Shown: in pieces, positions 9,317 to 21,960 of the stretch
How the letters are laid out: each line of letters begins with the position of its first letter
Numbering within the stretch: position 1 is the stretch's first letter
DNA from: Symbiotaphrina buchneri
Lineage: Eukaryota; Ascomycota; Symbiotaphrinales; Symbiotaphrinaceae
Direction of reading: 5' to 3'
Assembly (NCBI GenBank): GCA_001599915.1
Contig: BCIG01000013.1
Span: forward strand, 682,001-746,000
Length of the DNA: 64,000 nt
Notes under the pieces: generated by a model
What the model saw: the letters and a program-made list of their open reading frames with translations, nothing else
Told to the model about the DNA's origin: nothing
Database searches by the model: none
Translations under genes and position numbers: made by a program

Positions 9317-12300
9317 GGCGTGTTCCTGAGCTTGGAGTTATGGTCGGTGTGGGTTGAGAAAACAAAGGTGAAGCGCGTACCGCGGAGGTTATATGTCGGT
9401 AAGATTGTATTACGTAAGGCATGGCTAAGGTGCACACCGGTACGTTCCAGCTGTGCCGGCTTCATACGAGGTGTTGCTGCTCACCAACCGGTTCCAGGGA
9501 AGTCCCTTTTGAGATCAGATCGTAAATATGGTGGTCCAATTCTGGCAGGGGACGCGTACTTGGACTTCCTCTGATAGGCCCTGTCAGGTACAGTCTGAGG
9601 GCATTTGTCCATGCGGTCAAAATGCACTACCGAACGCCCTGGCATTTGGGAATATTCTCATCCAATCTCCTCAAAAATGCTTGTAGAGTGGTAGGACAAA
9701 GCTGGTGGTCCAATTTACGGCCCGAATCTGGTGAAGCGATTGGGCAGTTTACCATATCAGTAACTATTCGTGGTAATAAATATCAATCATTCAGGCACAT
9801 GAGCTGTTTTGGTGGATTACACACAGAAATCGCCAATTGAGTTTTGTATCAGTGAGTGGATATGACGGAACTGGAAGACTGTAAATTTACTTTGAGGGTT
9901 GCAGATAAATATGACACAAGGAATTTGTTCCTGCCATGCTCACCAGCTGTTGTCAATGCTTGGAGTTGCTGACTTATGAACCGAGACTATACGCAGTTAT
10001 GCCTCGCGCATCACCGACTCGGAGTGGATATTCTTCAGAGCACATTACCACAGTCTCCCACAAACACAACCTAGTACCCCCAACAGACCTATTCAGATCT
10101 CTTCTACTCTTTCCGAAAAGTCAACACAGAGTTCAGAATCCCAGACTAAGATCATATCGCACATAGCAGAACACCCTGCCGCTTCTGTGCTGCCTTGTTT
10201 TCCAACAGTCACCACCGGCACACACACGCAGCAACTCCTGCTGCAAATCCCTTCCCAAAAGCTCGCAGTAAGCTAACTAACGCAGGGACCACACCGCGGG
10301 GATCGGTCTAGCTCCTATTCTCCACTTTATGCCTAAGGTACCTAGGCGCAGGCCCCTTCCTTGCTTTAGGCTCTCAGCTGCCATGCCATACTTCCTCTGC
10401 CATTGCCCCTCTGTCCCAGCTCTAACTGAACTAAGCACCGTTATGCTCACACATGCAGAACTTTGGCCTGCAAGGGTCCCGTTCCGGGAATACGGCACGT
10501 GCTTCTACGACGCCAGCCTAGCTAGCTCTCTGCTGCGTCTGCCTTTGGACACACCCGGGCCCTGCAGCATGTCGGCACGGGCAATGTGAAGACGCATGGG
10601 GCACATGCGCATGCAATTGGCCTCTGTGCCCTCATGCCGGGACTTCCCTGATTGGATGACCCTGCCTTGATGCGTGGAAAAGGTCACGGCGGTATTGAAT
10701 GGCTGGTTTGGAACCCCGAAAAAGCCTTCCAGAAGCCGGAAAGATTGTCGGGCATGAGGCTCAGCTGCGGACCGCGAACGTGGCCGGCGTGGCATCAGAG
10801 GAGATGGGTAGAAAGATGATCGGCATGGAGCAGGCAAGTACATGGCGAGTCACCAGAGGGAGGTCGAGGATGCTGGCTTGACGTGCCGGCGATCAGATAG
10901 GATTGCAAGGTGCGTTAAAGGTTCCTGGTTTTGGGGAGGTGGTCTTCCAACAATCATTACCTGAGCACTGTACATGTTGCTATCAGGTGGTGAGGTCTGC
11001 CTTTTTCTGTTCATGCTGTTTCAGGTTCCGAATTGACGATATTATATCTTCCTTTATCGTGTGGTTCCGAATCTCCAATCCCTTCCTATTTCCTTCCCAT
11101 GCTTCGATGTACTTATATTTGCTGTACAACTATTGCACAGCTTGTATAATATGGGTTCTCCCAACTACAATTTCATCCACACATCCGCAGCGGTCAGAGC
11201 CCACACTGCATATCTACATAACCCTCTCGTTCACACAAATATTGTTTTGAGTTGATTCTTTGGTGCATCCACAGTCCTTGTCCAACTCCCACGGTTCCAA
11301 TGAATTGTGGCTCCTACTCTACGAATTACTGACCTTCACCCGATATATACAAATCCTTGAATGTTACCGCAACGAGTTTTGCCACATCTGTGGGTCTCGT
11401 GCTCACATACCATTTCCGGAAAGAAACATTACCCGCCAGCAACATTGCTGAAAGGCATGTTGGACTGATCAATTTATACAGAACAAGATGGCAGACGTTG
11501 AGCTTGAGTATGGGAGTCCCCAGCTGAGAGTATAACATACAATCACAGGTGTGGCATGGTGCTGAGCTACAGTGACGAGACTGAGAGCTGGAAGCAGAAG
11601 CACAAACGAACGGGGAATGCGAGACACCCCGAAAACTGTCCAGTACGGGAGGGAGAATGAGGGGTAAATGGATGCTGAGCAATCAAGTGTATGGAGGACC
11701 TTCTCTTTCCATCACATTCCGATTCTGGATATCGTGCGAGCATGATTTAGAATATTGACTTTGACCATATCAAACTTTCAACTCTCAGACAGACCACAAC
11801 CGGAGCGACGTGCATATCCAGCTGCCTCTCATGGTAACTGAATAAGTCTATCATTGACCCCGCTTTCCTAGCTCCAGAGCCTGCTGATTTAGAGGAGGAG
11901 GGGCTGCAAAAGTTTCCTCTCCAGGATGTGAAGTATCCGACTTTCCGACGAAAAAGCGCGGTCAGAGCAAGATATCCGACCCGAACGTTCAGCCCGTACG
12001 TCAACGGCGCATTCAACCCTCATGTTCTAGCTTCTGAATCAGCTTTAGAGCCTATCTCTCGACCGGAGCTCGTGAAAGCGAACGGTATGCGATATGCGCA
12101 TGCAGTCTGCCACAGCAGTGCTAGCGCCTCTGCGTTGCCCGACACCCCGGTCCGGATATCTGTGTGGCATCACAGATAGCCTTCCGGGCTGTCTCTGTCA
12201 GAAGCATCAGAACAAGCAACGCTAAGCTCGCCGCGCCCGCGCCAAGTCTACCAACGCTAGCACACCCCCAACCAACCGCAATCGCAGCGCGCACGCACGT

Positions 12301-13186
12301 GTGGACGTTTCCCGTCGCTCAACCGCCAATTCCTATCCTTATCTCGTGCCAACCAGCGCCTGGCACCCGACGGTGCAGGAGCGAAAGGGACGCCTCCCCC
12401 GGCTACTGTCGAGTGAGCCGCGCGATGGACGAGCGGCCTGTCATTGGTGCGAGAAGCTTTGTTTTATCAGCGTCCTGATTGGACCGGCCGAAACACGTGG
12501 GGATGAAGAAGGTTCAGTTTGAGAGGCGGGACCGCTTTTCGCGCTCTCTGCTGTACCCTGGTCAGCCATGGCAAAAAGGGGCGCGGCGGGTCTAGGTGTA
12601 CTTGACCCTACCACTGCGGGCGCACAACCTTCCGGCCACAATGATGGATCTGCCGCTTTTCTTTTTCTTCCCACATTCAAACCCTTCCCGATCGCTGCTG
12701 GGCGGTGAAGTCGGAGACCTGCTTCGCTCGCTCTTTTCTCTGCGATTGCCCGCACCTGGGCCTGCAGGAAACGGCGCTCCTCCTTCCGCTTCGAGGAAGG
12801 CTGCAGGAGAGGAATAAATCCCGCACCGCGATCGGCGTGAGCAGGGTGTCCTAGCCGAGGTGGTATCCATCTCAGACCCCGCAGGGGTGCTGCGGCCCCT
12901 TGGAGCTCTCTGCTCTTCCGCATCATCGGCCTCGGAGGCTTGGTGGTGAGGCACGCCGCTGCGAAGAGGAGGCTGTAGTTGATATACCAGCATGCAGCCA
13001 AGGCGACGCCTGAAGAACCTAGTTACTCGCCCGGTCGTCTATCTCCTGAATTTGCCTTTGTGGTTTTCAGAGACACTGCTCACTTCTTCATCGTCGTCTT
13101 CGTCCTCGTCTCCTCATCCACAGACTACTCGTTGTCCTCGTTGTCAACATCGACACCGGCAACTCACCAGCTACTCCTCCATCGCC
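9317..13186. other. Gene-poor stretch, 3.9 kb
   Basis: I read both strands and found no intron-linked coding pattern or known motif. Open stretches on the minus strand near 12441-13001 are low-complexity and Arg/Ser/Ala-rich, typical of GC-rich shadow frames. The final few hundred bases are rich in CT runs and probably hold the 5' UTR and promoter of the iron transporter at 13187. Confidence 0.45.
12326..12482. promoter_or_regulatory. Three CCAAT boxes upstream of the iron transporter
   Basis: CCAAT occurs at 12326-12330, and its complement ATTGG at 12443-12447 and 12478-12482, about 700-860 bp before the transporter ATG. In Aspergillus the CCAAT-binding complex with HapX controls vacuolar iron transporter genes. 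Linking these boxes to the gene is inference, because CCAAT is short and expected by chance. Confidence 0.3.
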
Positions 13187-14319
13187 ATGTCGTTCGTCTA
13201 CCTCAAGAACCTCTTCTCCCCTCGCCGGTCTCGGTCTGCACACACGCTGCTACGAGAGTCAGATAGCGACTCAGACATCAGCGCTGAAAGCCCACAGACA
13301 CCCGTCCCGTGCTACCACCTCTGTAAGTTCGCCACCCTCCTGCAGCACCACCGGTGCCTCCTTCCCCTCCCACCCTAACAACCATATTTCCCCAGACTTC
13401 GAAGACCAATTCTGGGCGCCCGCCCTCGAGAACACCATGTCCTTCTCTGAGAAGCAACGGCCTCTGTCTGACTCGGAAATCGAATCTCAGACCTCTTCCA
13501 CGGCCAAAGCTAGCTTCAGGGTTGATGCCCGCGTTATTTCAGATGCCATTATTGGGCTCTCAGATGGGTTGACCGTGCCGTTTGCGCTGACGGCGGGGTT
13601 GTCGGCCCTGGGCGATACGAAGGTGGTTATCTTTGGTGGACTGGCTGAGTTGATCGCCGGGGCGATTTCAATGGGCTTGGGAGGGTATCTCGGGGCGAAG
13701 AGCGAAGGGTACGTTTGGTTCTCTTACATCCTACATGCCCAGCTCAATCTGGCCGCCCGGTACAATCACAGCATGAACTAATAGCTCTCTCCCCAACAGC
13801 GAATCCTACAACGAGACCCTCTCCCGCACACGGCAGCAAATCATCACCTCTCCCTCCTCCGTGGACGAGACCCTCACATCCATCTTCACCACCTACGACT
13901 TTCCCCCTTCCACCATCGAGTCCATCACCAGCCACCTACGCGGCAGCCCGCACCTCCTCCCCTTCCTCATGCACTTCGAGCACCAATCCCCACCTCCCTC
14001 TTCTTCACGAGCCATCACCTGCGCCCTCACCATCGCCGCGGGTTATTTCGTCGGCGGCTTCGTTCCACTTCTCCCCTACTTCTTTGTTGCACCGGATGAG
14101 GTCATGACGGGCTTGTGGTGTAGTGTGGGTATTATGGTGGTGGCGTTGTTCGTGTTTGGGGTTGTCAAGACAGGCATGGTGGTTGGCTTTAAAGGTGGGA
14201 GGGCGGTTAGGAAGGGCGTGTGGGGAGGAGTGCAGATGGTGCTTGTGGGAAGTGTGGCTGCTGGAGCGGCGGGGGGGTTGGTGCTGCTTTTTGATCGGCT
14301 GGCGCTGGTTGAGGGCTGA
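13187..14319 (+). CDS. cccA: Vacuolar iron/manganese transporter (Ccc1/VIT family)
   Basis: Predicted to move cytosolic Fe2+ (and probably Mn2+) into the vacuole for storage and detoxification. Exons 13187-13322, 13396-13708 and 13800-14319 join in frame to about 322 aa, the usual fungal Ccc1 length. A Ser/Asp-rich cytosolic N-terminus is followed by the hallmark first membrane helix SDGLTVPFALTAGLSALGD (about 101-119) and then GGLAELIAGAISMGLGGYLG. The cytosolic stretch ESYNETLSRTRQQI and DETLTSIFTTY corresponds to the metal-binding hinge region. Three C-terminal membrane segments follow (about residues 235-315). The assignment follows from these motifs; the symbol is that of the Aspergillus orthologue and is offered on family resemblance. 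CCAAT boxes lie far upstream. No transport-gene neighbour was found. Confidence 0.88.
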
Positions 14320-15970
14320 GGAGGGGCATAGCATGCTCTTGTGTTGGTGTAAGACACGGCAGGGATTGGAGGGGAGATGAAGGCTGGGAAGAGATCATGG
14401 CTGTCGGGCAAGATCTCGATGGAAGTGGATGCGCATATGACACACATTGGTTTTCTGTTGGGCAGGCCTCGGTGGGCAGATAATACGATAACGGCGTTCT
14501 TGGGAAGGGTAGGATCATGCATGGAAGATATCTCTACACGAAAACACATTGGCCGCTCTGAAAGCTGGCTGAGTCTGTTCACATATCACAATGGGGTACA
14601 ATTCTCTCCTTGTCCCTCCCTCTCTCTCTCCAAACTCTCACGTGTTAAAAGAATCGAGAGGCTCCCGCCAATAAGCTCCAGCAAGTGACCTCCTCGGGGT
14701 CGGGGAACCTCGAACCCTTTACCCGACCGCACTCTGTTCTCGGGGTCTTCCAATCACAGAAAGTCAATTACGCAGCTACGTCAGCACCTTGCAGCTACTA
14801 CATACAGCTGCATATCACTCTAGCCCTTCCAAAAGCCGATGAACATGCTTAGTGAATTGCGTAACGGTGCTCCTCTACGGCGCGGGGAGCCCGAGCAGGT
14901 CATCGTGGATGCCACAGCGGGCCTGGTGTCGCATCCTACCTAGGTACAAAGATACCTACCGTATCTCGCGCACCAGCGCTAAACAAGGGTTTATGCATAT
15001 GCATATGCATGCTTAGTCTCCCTTTCTTCCTGCCCAGACCACTCACCGCCTTCTCCTCCTTCCCGGCGTTTCAAGCAGCATTTGGAAATACACCGCACCT
15101 GATAGGTCCAGGACCATGCACGTGTGAGCGGCCTGGAAGCTGGACTCTTTCCCGATGGGCGTGAACCTTGTCTGGAGACTAGACAGAGGAGCTAATGGTG
15201 GGGCAGGCAGCTCTTGCTTCTGCAGGCCAGGAAAGCTGTCGGGCGCGCAGAGAAAGACACTGGCGGGGCTTACATGCCGTCATTGCTGCGATGGCAGGAG
15301 CTTGCTGCGATTGAGATGCGCCAATGCTTTGAAAACGTGCGACCTTCCTTCTCGAAACTTAAGGCCTTTTGAGTGAAGAAAGGCCAGCAATGGCAGGAGC
15401 TCCCACACCCTAGCCCGCTGAACGAGCTGCTCGTATGGGAGAACTCCGCTGCGGGGCTCAGCTCTTGCCTCCTGCCCGTTTGGGGAGTCGCGGGATCGGC
15501 AGGTACGCACCAACCGAAAGGGTGCCCGGCATCGTCATATCCATGTTCGTCAGAGGGAGCTCCGTGTGACATGTGCCGATCGCGATGAAGAGTCCGTTTT
15601 GACTTTCTCTCTCCTGCCGGCCTCAATTGTTGTCTTGCCGAATGCTCATCCTTCTCCTCGATGCCATGGCCCGCCTGTCGCGGTCCGGTCTGTCTGTCAG
15701 GCCTTGTTGCGGGATATATTCTCACGGAGCATGAAGCCGAATACCCGGCTTCTGAGAAGCAAATGAGTCTGGCGTCAGTCCGTGGAGAGGAGTGGAAGCG
15801 TGCACGTGTGCAGCTGGGCAGTGTTCATGCAGCTTCATCATGGATCTTGGGGGTTGGTATAAAGGTACTCGAGATGGCCCCGGTCTTATCTCATATCTCC
15901 ATCCCTCTCTGCCTTGAACTACCCTAGCACGGTCGTCGTACACTGGTCCTTGGTGTCTTTGCTTGCAAAG
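14320..15970. other. Intergenic, 1.65 kb
   Basis: No gene recognised. It contains an ATGCAT triple repeat at 14993-15010 and, near its end, the promoter and CT-rich leader of the phosphoesterase gene. Confidence 0.45.
14993..15010. repeat. ATGCAT tandem triplet (palindromic unit)
   Basis: Three consecutive copies of the self-complementary hexamer ATGCAT. Its significance is unknown; it lies about 960 bp upstream of the phosphoesterase start. Confidence 0.8.
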
Positions 15971-17652
15971 ATGAAGACCGCGTCTGCTTTCGTTGCCACC
16001 TTGGCCTTGGCCTCGGTGGGCTATGCCCTGCCTTCTCCTTCGTCCAAGAGGGGAACCAACAGCACGACCACTGGCACAGGCCCCGTGTGGGACTCATTGC
16101 GTGGGAAGGTTCGTTGTCTCCTGCCTTTCACTTTCGATATGTGTTGCTGATCCATTGCCCACCGCAGATCAAGTATGGTAAGGCCCTATGCTTCCCTCCA
16201 ACGAGTGTCTCGACAATTGCTAAATCCTGCCGTGCAGTCGTCTACCTCATGATGGAAAACCACTCCTTCGACAACATCGCGGGCTACTGGTCCTTCCACC
16301 CTGACATCGACAACCTAATCGGGAAGGACTTCTGCAACAACTACACGAACCCGAATTGGACCGTGTGGAACGAGCCTCTCCAAATCTGTGCGGGCCCCTA
16401 CGAGCAAGAAGTCCCACTCAAAGACCCCGACCACAACTTCGCCGGCACCTCCTACGAGCTCTACCAGAACTGGAACCCCGGCAAGGATGACGTGCCCACC
16501 ATGGGCGGCTTCATCGAGCGCGAGTCGGACCGCTACAACGCCACGCCCGGCGACGTGGCGTTTGTCATTAAAGCGTATACGGAGGAGAAGTCTCATACCC
16601 TCGCCACGCTGGCGCAGAACTTCGCGTTTTGGGATACCTACCATGCGGAACACCCGGGCCCGACGAACCCTAATCGCCAGTTTGCGACGGGCGCGAGCAG
16701 TTGTGGTTATGTGGATAATACGGACCAGGCCAGTGGCTGGTTCAGTAATACGACTGGCACGAACTGCTCAAGGAGTATCTTCCAGGCCTTGAGCGAGAAT
16801 GATATTAGCTGGAAGAACGTAAGTTCCGCCACTTTTCTCCCTTTCCCCTTTCCCTTCCTGCCCCAAGCCTATTGCAAAACCCCCCCACCCGAGCCATCGG
16901 AGAAAGCAAGCAAGCACGACTAACGTCTCCTCCCGCCAAAGTACTACGAAACGGACATCATCGACGCATACATGTACCAATGGGTGCAAGAAAACGCCAT
17001 GGACAAGCTCGTGCACGCCTCCGAGTTCTACTCCGACATCGCGAACGGCACGCTCCCCACCTTCAGCTACATCAACCCGGAATGCTGCACGATTGACAGC
17101 ATGCACCCTACGTCCAACATGGCCGCCGGCGAACAACTGATCAAGCACGTCTACGACGCCATCCGCAACTCGCCCTACTGGAACGAAACCCTCTTCATCC
17201 TGAACTTCGACGAGCACGGCGGCTTCGCGGACCACGTGCCTCCACCCGTCAACATCCCCGCCCCCGGCGACGGGATCACCTTCACGGGCGTCAGCGATGG
17301 CCACAATGTCACCTACGACTTCACGCGCCTCGGCGTGCGGGTCCCGGCGTTCATTATCAGCCCGTGGATTGCGCCGAATACGCTGATCCATGACCAGGGC
17401 ACTATGTACGCCCCCGACAGCGCCTACACGCACAGCAGCTTCCTGCACTTCCTGCAGCTGCTGTGGGACCTCGGCCCCATGAACCAGCGCGTTGAGTGGG
17501 CCAAGACGTTTGAGGGCTTGTTTGCGGATACGATGCAGGATGCGATTCAGAGCTTGCCGATTCCTCAGTGGCTTGGTGGCAGTAGCGATGTCCAGCCCGC
17601 GCCGTTTTATGAGTTGAATCGCGACGAGAGCTATTATGCGAGCTTGCCTTAG
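15971..17652 (+). CDS. Secreted phosphoesterase (acid phosphatase / phospholipase C type)
   Basis: Predicted extracellular phosphate-ester hydrolase of the bacterial PLC/AcpA phosphoesterase family. Exons 15971-16108, 16168-16177, 16238-16818 and 16942-17652 give about 479 aa; the 10-nt second exon is needed to keep frame. The N-terminus is a signal peptide (MKTASAFVATLALASVGYA) ending near ALPSPS. The metal and nucleophile motif MMENHSFDN (about 54-62) starts the catalytic domain. Later motifs are HAEHPGPTNPNRQF, FDEHGGFADHV near residue 327 and RLGVRVPAFIISPW, all typical of the family. Many N-x-[ST] sites fit a glycosylated secreted protein. The third intron ends in AAG rather than CAG or TAG, which is uncommon but keeps the frame. 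Family members act as acid phosphatases or phosphatidylglycerol-specific phospholipases C; I cannot tell which. Confidence 0.85.
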
Positions 17653-18021
17653 TTGGACCATGATGGGAGGGGATATGTCTGTGGTGGTGGTGGGGGATGG
17701 AGGCCATATTGCAAGCAATGACATGGACCTTTTATGAGCTAACGCCAGCTTGAAGTTCAGGGGAGAAATCACACGCAGGCAAGCAGAGCAAAGGGAGCAC
17801 GCCCTGACAACAAAACTTGATGCGACGGATTGTTCGATATCTTACAACGAGATTTATGTATATAGACGTCGAGACGAGGATGTGTGGTTCATCTTATGAT
17901 TTACGCCTATCACTAGCAAGCTCTGGCTGCCCTTGCACTTGCTCGCTGTATGCTTCATCCTAAACAACAAAATAAACCACCAAGCGCCCACTGACCTCAT
18001 CCCCTTCACCATAATAAAGCC

Positions 18022-19969
18022 CTACCCCTTAGCCCCCTCACCCCCCACAGCGCCCCTCCAAGACCTAACCCTCTCCTCCCTCTCCCTCTCCACTACCCTT
18101 GCCCTATCCCTCTCCCACTCCCTCTTCTCCCCCCTCCACTTCTCGCCCCTTCTCATAACCAGTACCACAAGAGGGCTAACCGCCACAAACGCCCCACCAA
18201 CACTCACGCTCGTCCAGCCAATACCAATCGCCTTAAGCAGAGGCACCACCGCCGCCGTGCTCCCGGCCGCCATCCAGCAGCGCGCAAGATTCATCGCCGC
18301 CGTCGCCGTGCCGGGCTGTTCGCGGTTGAGGTCCACGATCAAGATGCTAAGCCTCTGGAACGCACCGCTGATGGTGAAGGTCGCGACGAAGAGCATGATC
18401 AGCGGGCCGGCCAGGGAAGTGTGGTAGTGCATCACCCAGCCGTAGGTGACCGTGGCCGCGGCGGAGAGCAGAGTGAGCGGGAGGACGATTTGTAGCCGGG
18501 CGCGCTCGATGGGGAAGTTTGTTAAGTCGACCTGCTGCGTTGAGGAGGTTTGGAGGCCTTGCTGCGCGGCGAGGCGCCGGAAGTTCCAGTCTAGCGTCTT
18601 ACCCATGGTGATGGCCGCTGTCATGCTGCCAACGCCGCTGGGGAGGTAGCAGAGCCCGATTTGCAATGAGTTGAAGCCGTAGTGTGCGTATAGCTGTGAG
18701 GGCATGCCCGTGAGCACCATGTAGAAACCTGCGAAGAGGATGCCGGCATAGAAGAGCACGAGCCCAGACTCTTTGTCAAAAAGGATCCGGACCGCATTTA
18801 GCGGGTTCATGTGCGTCTTGCGCTCTGCTGGCAGTGATGTTGCTTGAGAGCCCTTGCTCGTGCGGTCGCGAGGAGATAGCTGTCGCAGGTAGAATAGAAA
18901 AGTGCGGTTCCATGGCTGAGCAGGCACGGAACCATTACCAACGATCTTGCGACATGTCTCCGGCAGGAAGAGCAATAGCAGGATGAATACGGCGCCGGAA
19001 AAGATGACCAGGAACCAGAAGCACCATCGCCATCCCAGAAACTGACCCAACAAGCCGCCAATGACAGGGCCCAACGCAGGCCCGACCAGTGCTCCCATGC
19101 TCGCCCAGCCTATGTATGTACCTCGTTCAGCGGAGGTCACCATATCAGACACGACGGCGTTCCCCAGGGCGACTGTTCCAGAGCTGCCGGATGATTGGAG
19201 ACAGCGCAGGACGAACAGGGCGGCATAGTTCGTTTGTAATGCCAGCCCGATGTTGGCGCCTAAGAAGATGATGAAACAGATGAGATAGGCTGGCCGTCGA
19301 CCGCTTTCATCAGACATGGAACCAATAATGGTAGGAGCAAAGCCTTGGAATAGCTTTGTAAATTGTCAGTACGGGGTTGCTCATCTGCAACTGAAGTTGT
19401 GGTCTGGCGATGGCCTTCAGCTACACCAACGAGACAACACCACTCACCAGAAACGCCGTGATTGTCAAATTAATCCTCGAGTTCGACACTCTCAAATCGG
19501 CGGCCAGAGTATTCAGCACGGGATAATAGATATTCGCCGCCAGAGGCGAGAACAATGCAGACAAGCTTGCCATGGCCACGACGAACCTTCTTGCCCACGG
19601 ACTGAAGACCGAGTATATCTCCTGCGGCTGGCCACTGACGCCCTCCCCAATATCACGGCCATCCCCGATATCAGACTTTCCCACCGCTCCGATCCCTGCT
19701 GCCGCTTCCAGCGCAGCTTGCGAGCCACCTTCCTGTCCTGGTTCGACGGGTGCGCCAGGGTGAGGAGGTTGTTCGTCGAGATCCCATGGCACGGCGAGGT
19801 CGCGGCTGTGTTGTGAACGCAGTTGAGCGGTCGATGGGTAGTGATGCACGGCTGAGTGGCCGCCGATGGGCGCGTCGGCGAGTTCGATTTCTTCAGAGGG
19901 CCGCGACAGCGTTATCGAAGGTCGAGGGACGGGGCCGGACGAGGCGAATGAGGCTTGATGGTGCAGCAT
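18022..19969 (-). CDS. MFS drug:H+ antiporter-type transporter (DHA1/QDR-like)
   Basis: Predicted plasma-membrane proton-coupled exporter of organic molecules, about 617 aa. Exons 19448-19969 and 18022-19353 (minus strand) are joined by a 94-bp intron that gives TITAFLLFQGFAPTIIGSMS, the expected first-loop sequence. A long polar N-terminus (about 115 aa) precedes the first helix WARRFVVAMASLSALFSPLA. The loop 2-3 signature GSMSDESGRRPAYL and the motif C-like stretch GALVGPALGPVIGGLLGQFLG are present, and about 12 membrane segments can be counted with a large central loop. The C-terminus is rich in Arg/Glu. Relatives include quinidine-resistance and toxin-export carriers; the substrate cannot be inferred. 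It is convergent with the phosphoesterase and divergent from nothing recognisable. Confidence 0.88.
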
Positions 19970-20524
19970 CCTGCCGTAAAAAGTAAGCAGGATCCTGCGA
20001 GGGCACTTTTGTGAAACAGGAGTTATAGACCTTGAGGGTGGGGTTGATAGTGGCTGCGAGCTTCCTCTCTGCGCGATGAGTCGTCGAAGAGACCCGGAAG
20101 TGACGACCAGGATGACTCGAGGTTCGCGGCCAGGATAATGCTGGTGGCAGTGAAGGAGTAACTAGGCTAGTAGCGACCGCGGTGTAGACTTCCCTGCCGC
20201 GAGATTTCAGGCAAGCTGACTGCCTGTGCTCTGGTCGTACAAGGAAGGCGCGTTTGCGTTGGAACGGGTGACACAATCGGGACCGTGCCTTAAGTCCGCC
20301 TATATCCAGCGGCTGAGAGGAAACAAATTGGAGGCATTGATGGTCAGAAATGAAGCGGGAGGCGTGAATGATTGCACCACGGGTCAAAAGGTCAGACGGA
20401 GGATATAATCCTGAATTGCACGATGAGAGTATAGTGATGGCTTCAGATACCAGACGCGTTATCAATTGTCATTCAAAGCCAGTCAAAGCATTCCTGACTG
20501 TCCACCTCCCTCCCGTAAGCTTCC
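19970..20524. other. Spacer without a gene
   Basis: This is the 5' region of the MFS gene and the 3' flank of the PEBP-like gene. No other coding pattern is seen. Confidence 0.45.
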
Positions 20525-21184
20525 TCACATCGTCTCCCCTCCCCAGACTCTCTCAAATGTGCCAACCCACTCTCCCCAAGCAACCACCATTCCCTCCTTG
20601 AGAACCTGCTCCTTAACAGCCTTATACGTCGGCTCTCCGCCCTTCCCCTCTCTAACCAACTTCTGCACATCCAGCGGCCGCGCCAGTCCCAGCAGCTGAT
20701 ACACATAGCGATGAACACCATGTCCCAGAGGCGGTCTCGGGCCACCATACGGTGCCTGGCTCAAACGTTTCAAATAGCGCCATCCCGCTTTCACCGTGCG
20801 ATCCTTCTCATCCTCCGGCCTTGCCCTCTCCAGATCCTCCGCCGCGACCGTTGTCACGCGCGCCGGGATCCCGTAGAATAGTCCATGCAGCGGCGCCATA
20901 GGCAGCGGCGCGTCGGGGTCTTCGCATGCGAGTAGCCATTCGTGGATGTGTGGAGAGACCTCGGCGGGGACGGTCCAGGTTAGTGTTGGGAAGCGGTTTC
21001 GGCCGAAGGGCGAGTGGTCCTTTGAGAGAGGAGAGCCTGATGGCCCGCATTCGGGCGATGTGATGGTTATGGTCGGCGGGATGCTAGAGATGGGCGCTTG
21101 ACGCGTGAGGAGGTAGTTGTCGTGGCCTCGTACGCGGTAGAGCAGCAGGCCGAGGTAGTATTCGATGTAGTGGAGGATGGCCAT
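20525..21184 (-). CDS. Phosphatidylethanolamine-binding-protein (PEBP) family member
   Basis: A 219-aa single-exon protein with the PEBP fold. The anion-binding pocket motifs are both present: DPDAPLPMAPLHGLFYGIP (about 89-107; the D-P-D-A-P and the downstream His) and YGGPRPPLGHGVHRYVYQLL (about 146-165, matching the Y-x-G-P-x-P-P-x-G-x-H-R-Y consensus). The N-terminus is mildly hydrophobic but not a clear signal peptide. Known PEBPs bind phospholipid head groups or inhibit kinases or carboxypeptidase Y; in fungi most copies are uncharacterised. It lies next to the decayed island that starts near 21.4 kb. Confidence 0.85.
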   Translation of the reverse strand: MAILHYIEYYLGLLLYRVRGHDNYLLTRQAPISSIPPTITITSPECGPSGSPLSKDHSPFGRNRFPTLTWTVPAEVSPHIHEWLLACEDPDAPLPMAPLHGLFYGIPARVTTVAAEDLERARPEDEKDRTVKAGWRYLKRLSQAPYGGPRPPLGHGVHRYVYQLLGLARPLDVQKLVREGKGGEPTYKAVKEQVLKEGMVVAWGEWVGTFERVWGGETM

Positions 21185-21674
21185 GGTTCGATGGGGGCGG
21201 TGATTCCTGGGATGCTGGTATGAATGAGCTTGAGCAAATATAAATACCGGTCTGCGTCTGGAGTTTGAGAATGTGACGCAAGGCTGCCGCTATTCGATAT
21301 GGTTCTGCCATCGGGCCGATTTTCGGGGCTGACCACCGAGCTTGTCCTCGACCAACCAGGGCGCCACACGGGAACCAAGCGTGTTGTACAAGAGACAGTC
21401 AGTGAAGTCGCCAATAGCATTCGATAATAGACCGTAGCAGGTAGAGGACGATTCAGAGCGAATACCCTCGATACCTTGGATTTAGCTGCACGAGTCCGAT
21501 GCCTGCGCTCTTGCTACAGCCGGTAATGGGTAAGACCTCCGGCTGGGCAGCGACTCTCCACTTATAACCCGATCTGTACTCAGCCAAGACTGACATCAGA
21601 TGGTAGCAGGAGAGTGGCCGAACGTCGCGCGTAGTTATCCAGCCCAAAATAGCACCGGGTCGAATGTCTGTGCA

Positions 21675-21960
21675 GTTCATGGCGCATGAGGGGCTGGGGA
21701 TCGTTGCCAAAGTTGCTGCTCGCACGCTTGGAGATAGGGTACGGATCCATTTGGTTAATACATTGATGAAGGAGTGCTCCTGCCTCAGGTATTAAAACTA
21801 TGACCTTCAATACGAAAACTCTGCTGTAGTTATCGTCAAACTCGGCCGCAGGCTCATAGCTCGAATACTTCGAGCAACTGCACTCCTTCATCAGTGTATT
21901 AACCAGGTGGACACGTATCCCATCGCCAAGCTCACGAATAACAACTTTTGCAGTGATCTC
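21675..21960. repeat. Inverted pair of diverged gene fragments
   Basis: On the plus strand about 21684-21800 reads IVAKVAARTLGDRVRIHLVN and on to TLMKECSC. On the minus strand about 21950-21850 reads ITAKVVIRELGDGIRVHLVN and on to TLMKECSC. The nucleotide core 21753-21777 is the reverse complement of 21880-21904 with one mismatch. The two copies face each other tail to tail with about 100 bp between the cores. The minus copy extends upstream (to about 22059) in an open frame with protein-like composition, so it may be the longer remnant. I do not recognise the parent gene. Confidence 0.7.

Noticed and set aside
10903-11250. 115-codon hydrophobic frame
   Set aside because: Phe/Tyr/Ile-rich translation of AT-rich DNA without a proper ATG start or motif.
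12441-13001. Minus-strand 186-codon frame
   Set aside because: Low-complexity Arg/Ser/Pro/Ala content, no domain, no intron partner; probably chance in GC-rich DNA.
16768-17772. Long open frame (334 codons) on the minus strand
   Set aside because: It lies antisense to the phosphoesterase, whose motifs, splice sites and signal peptide are clear. Its composition is the mirror of a GC-rich coding strand.
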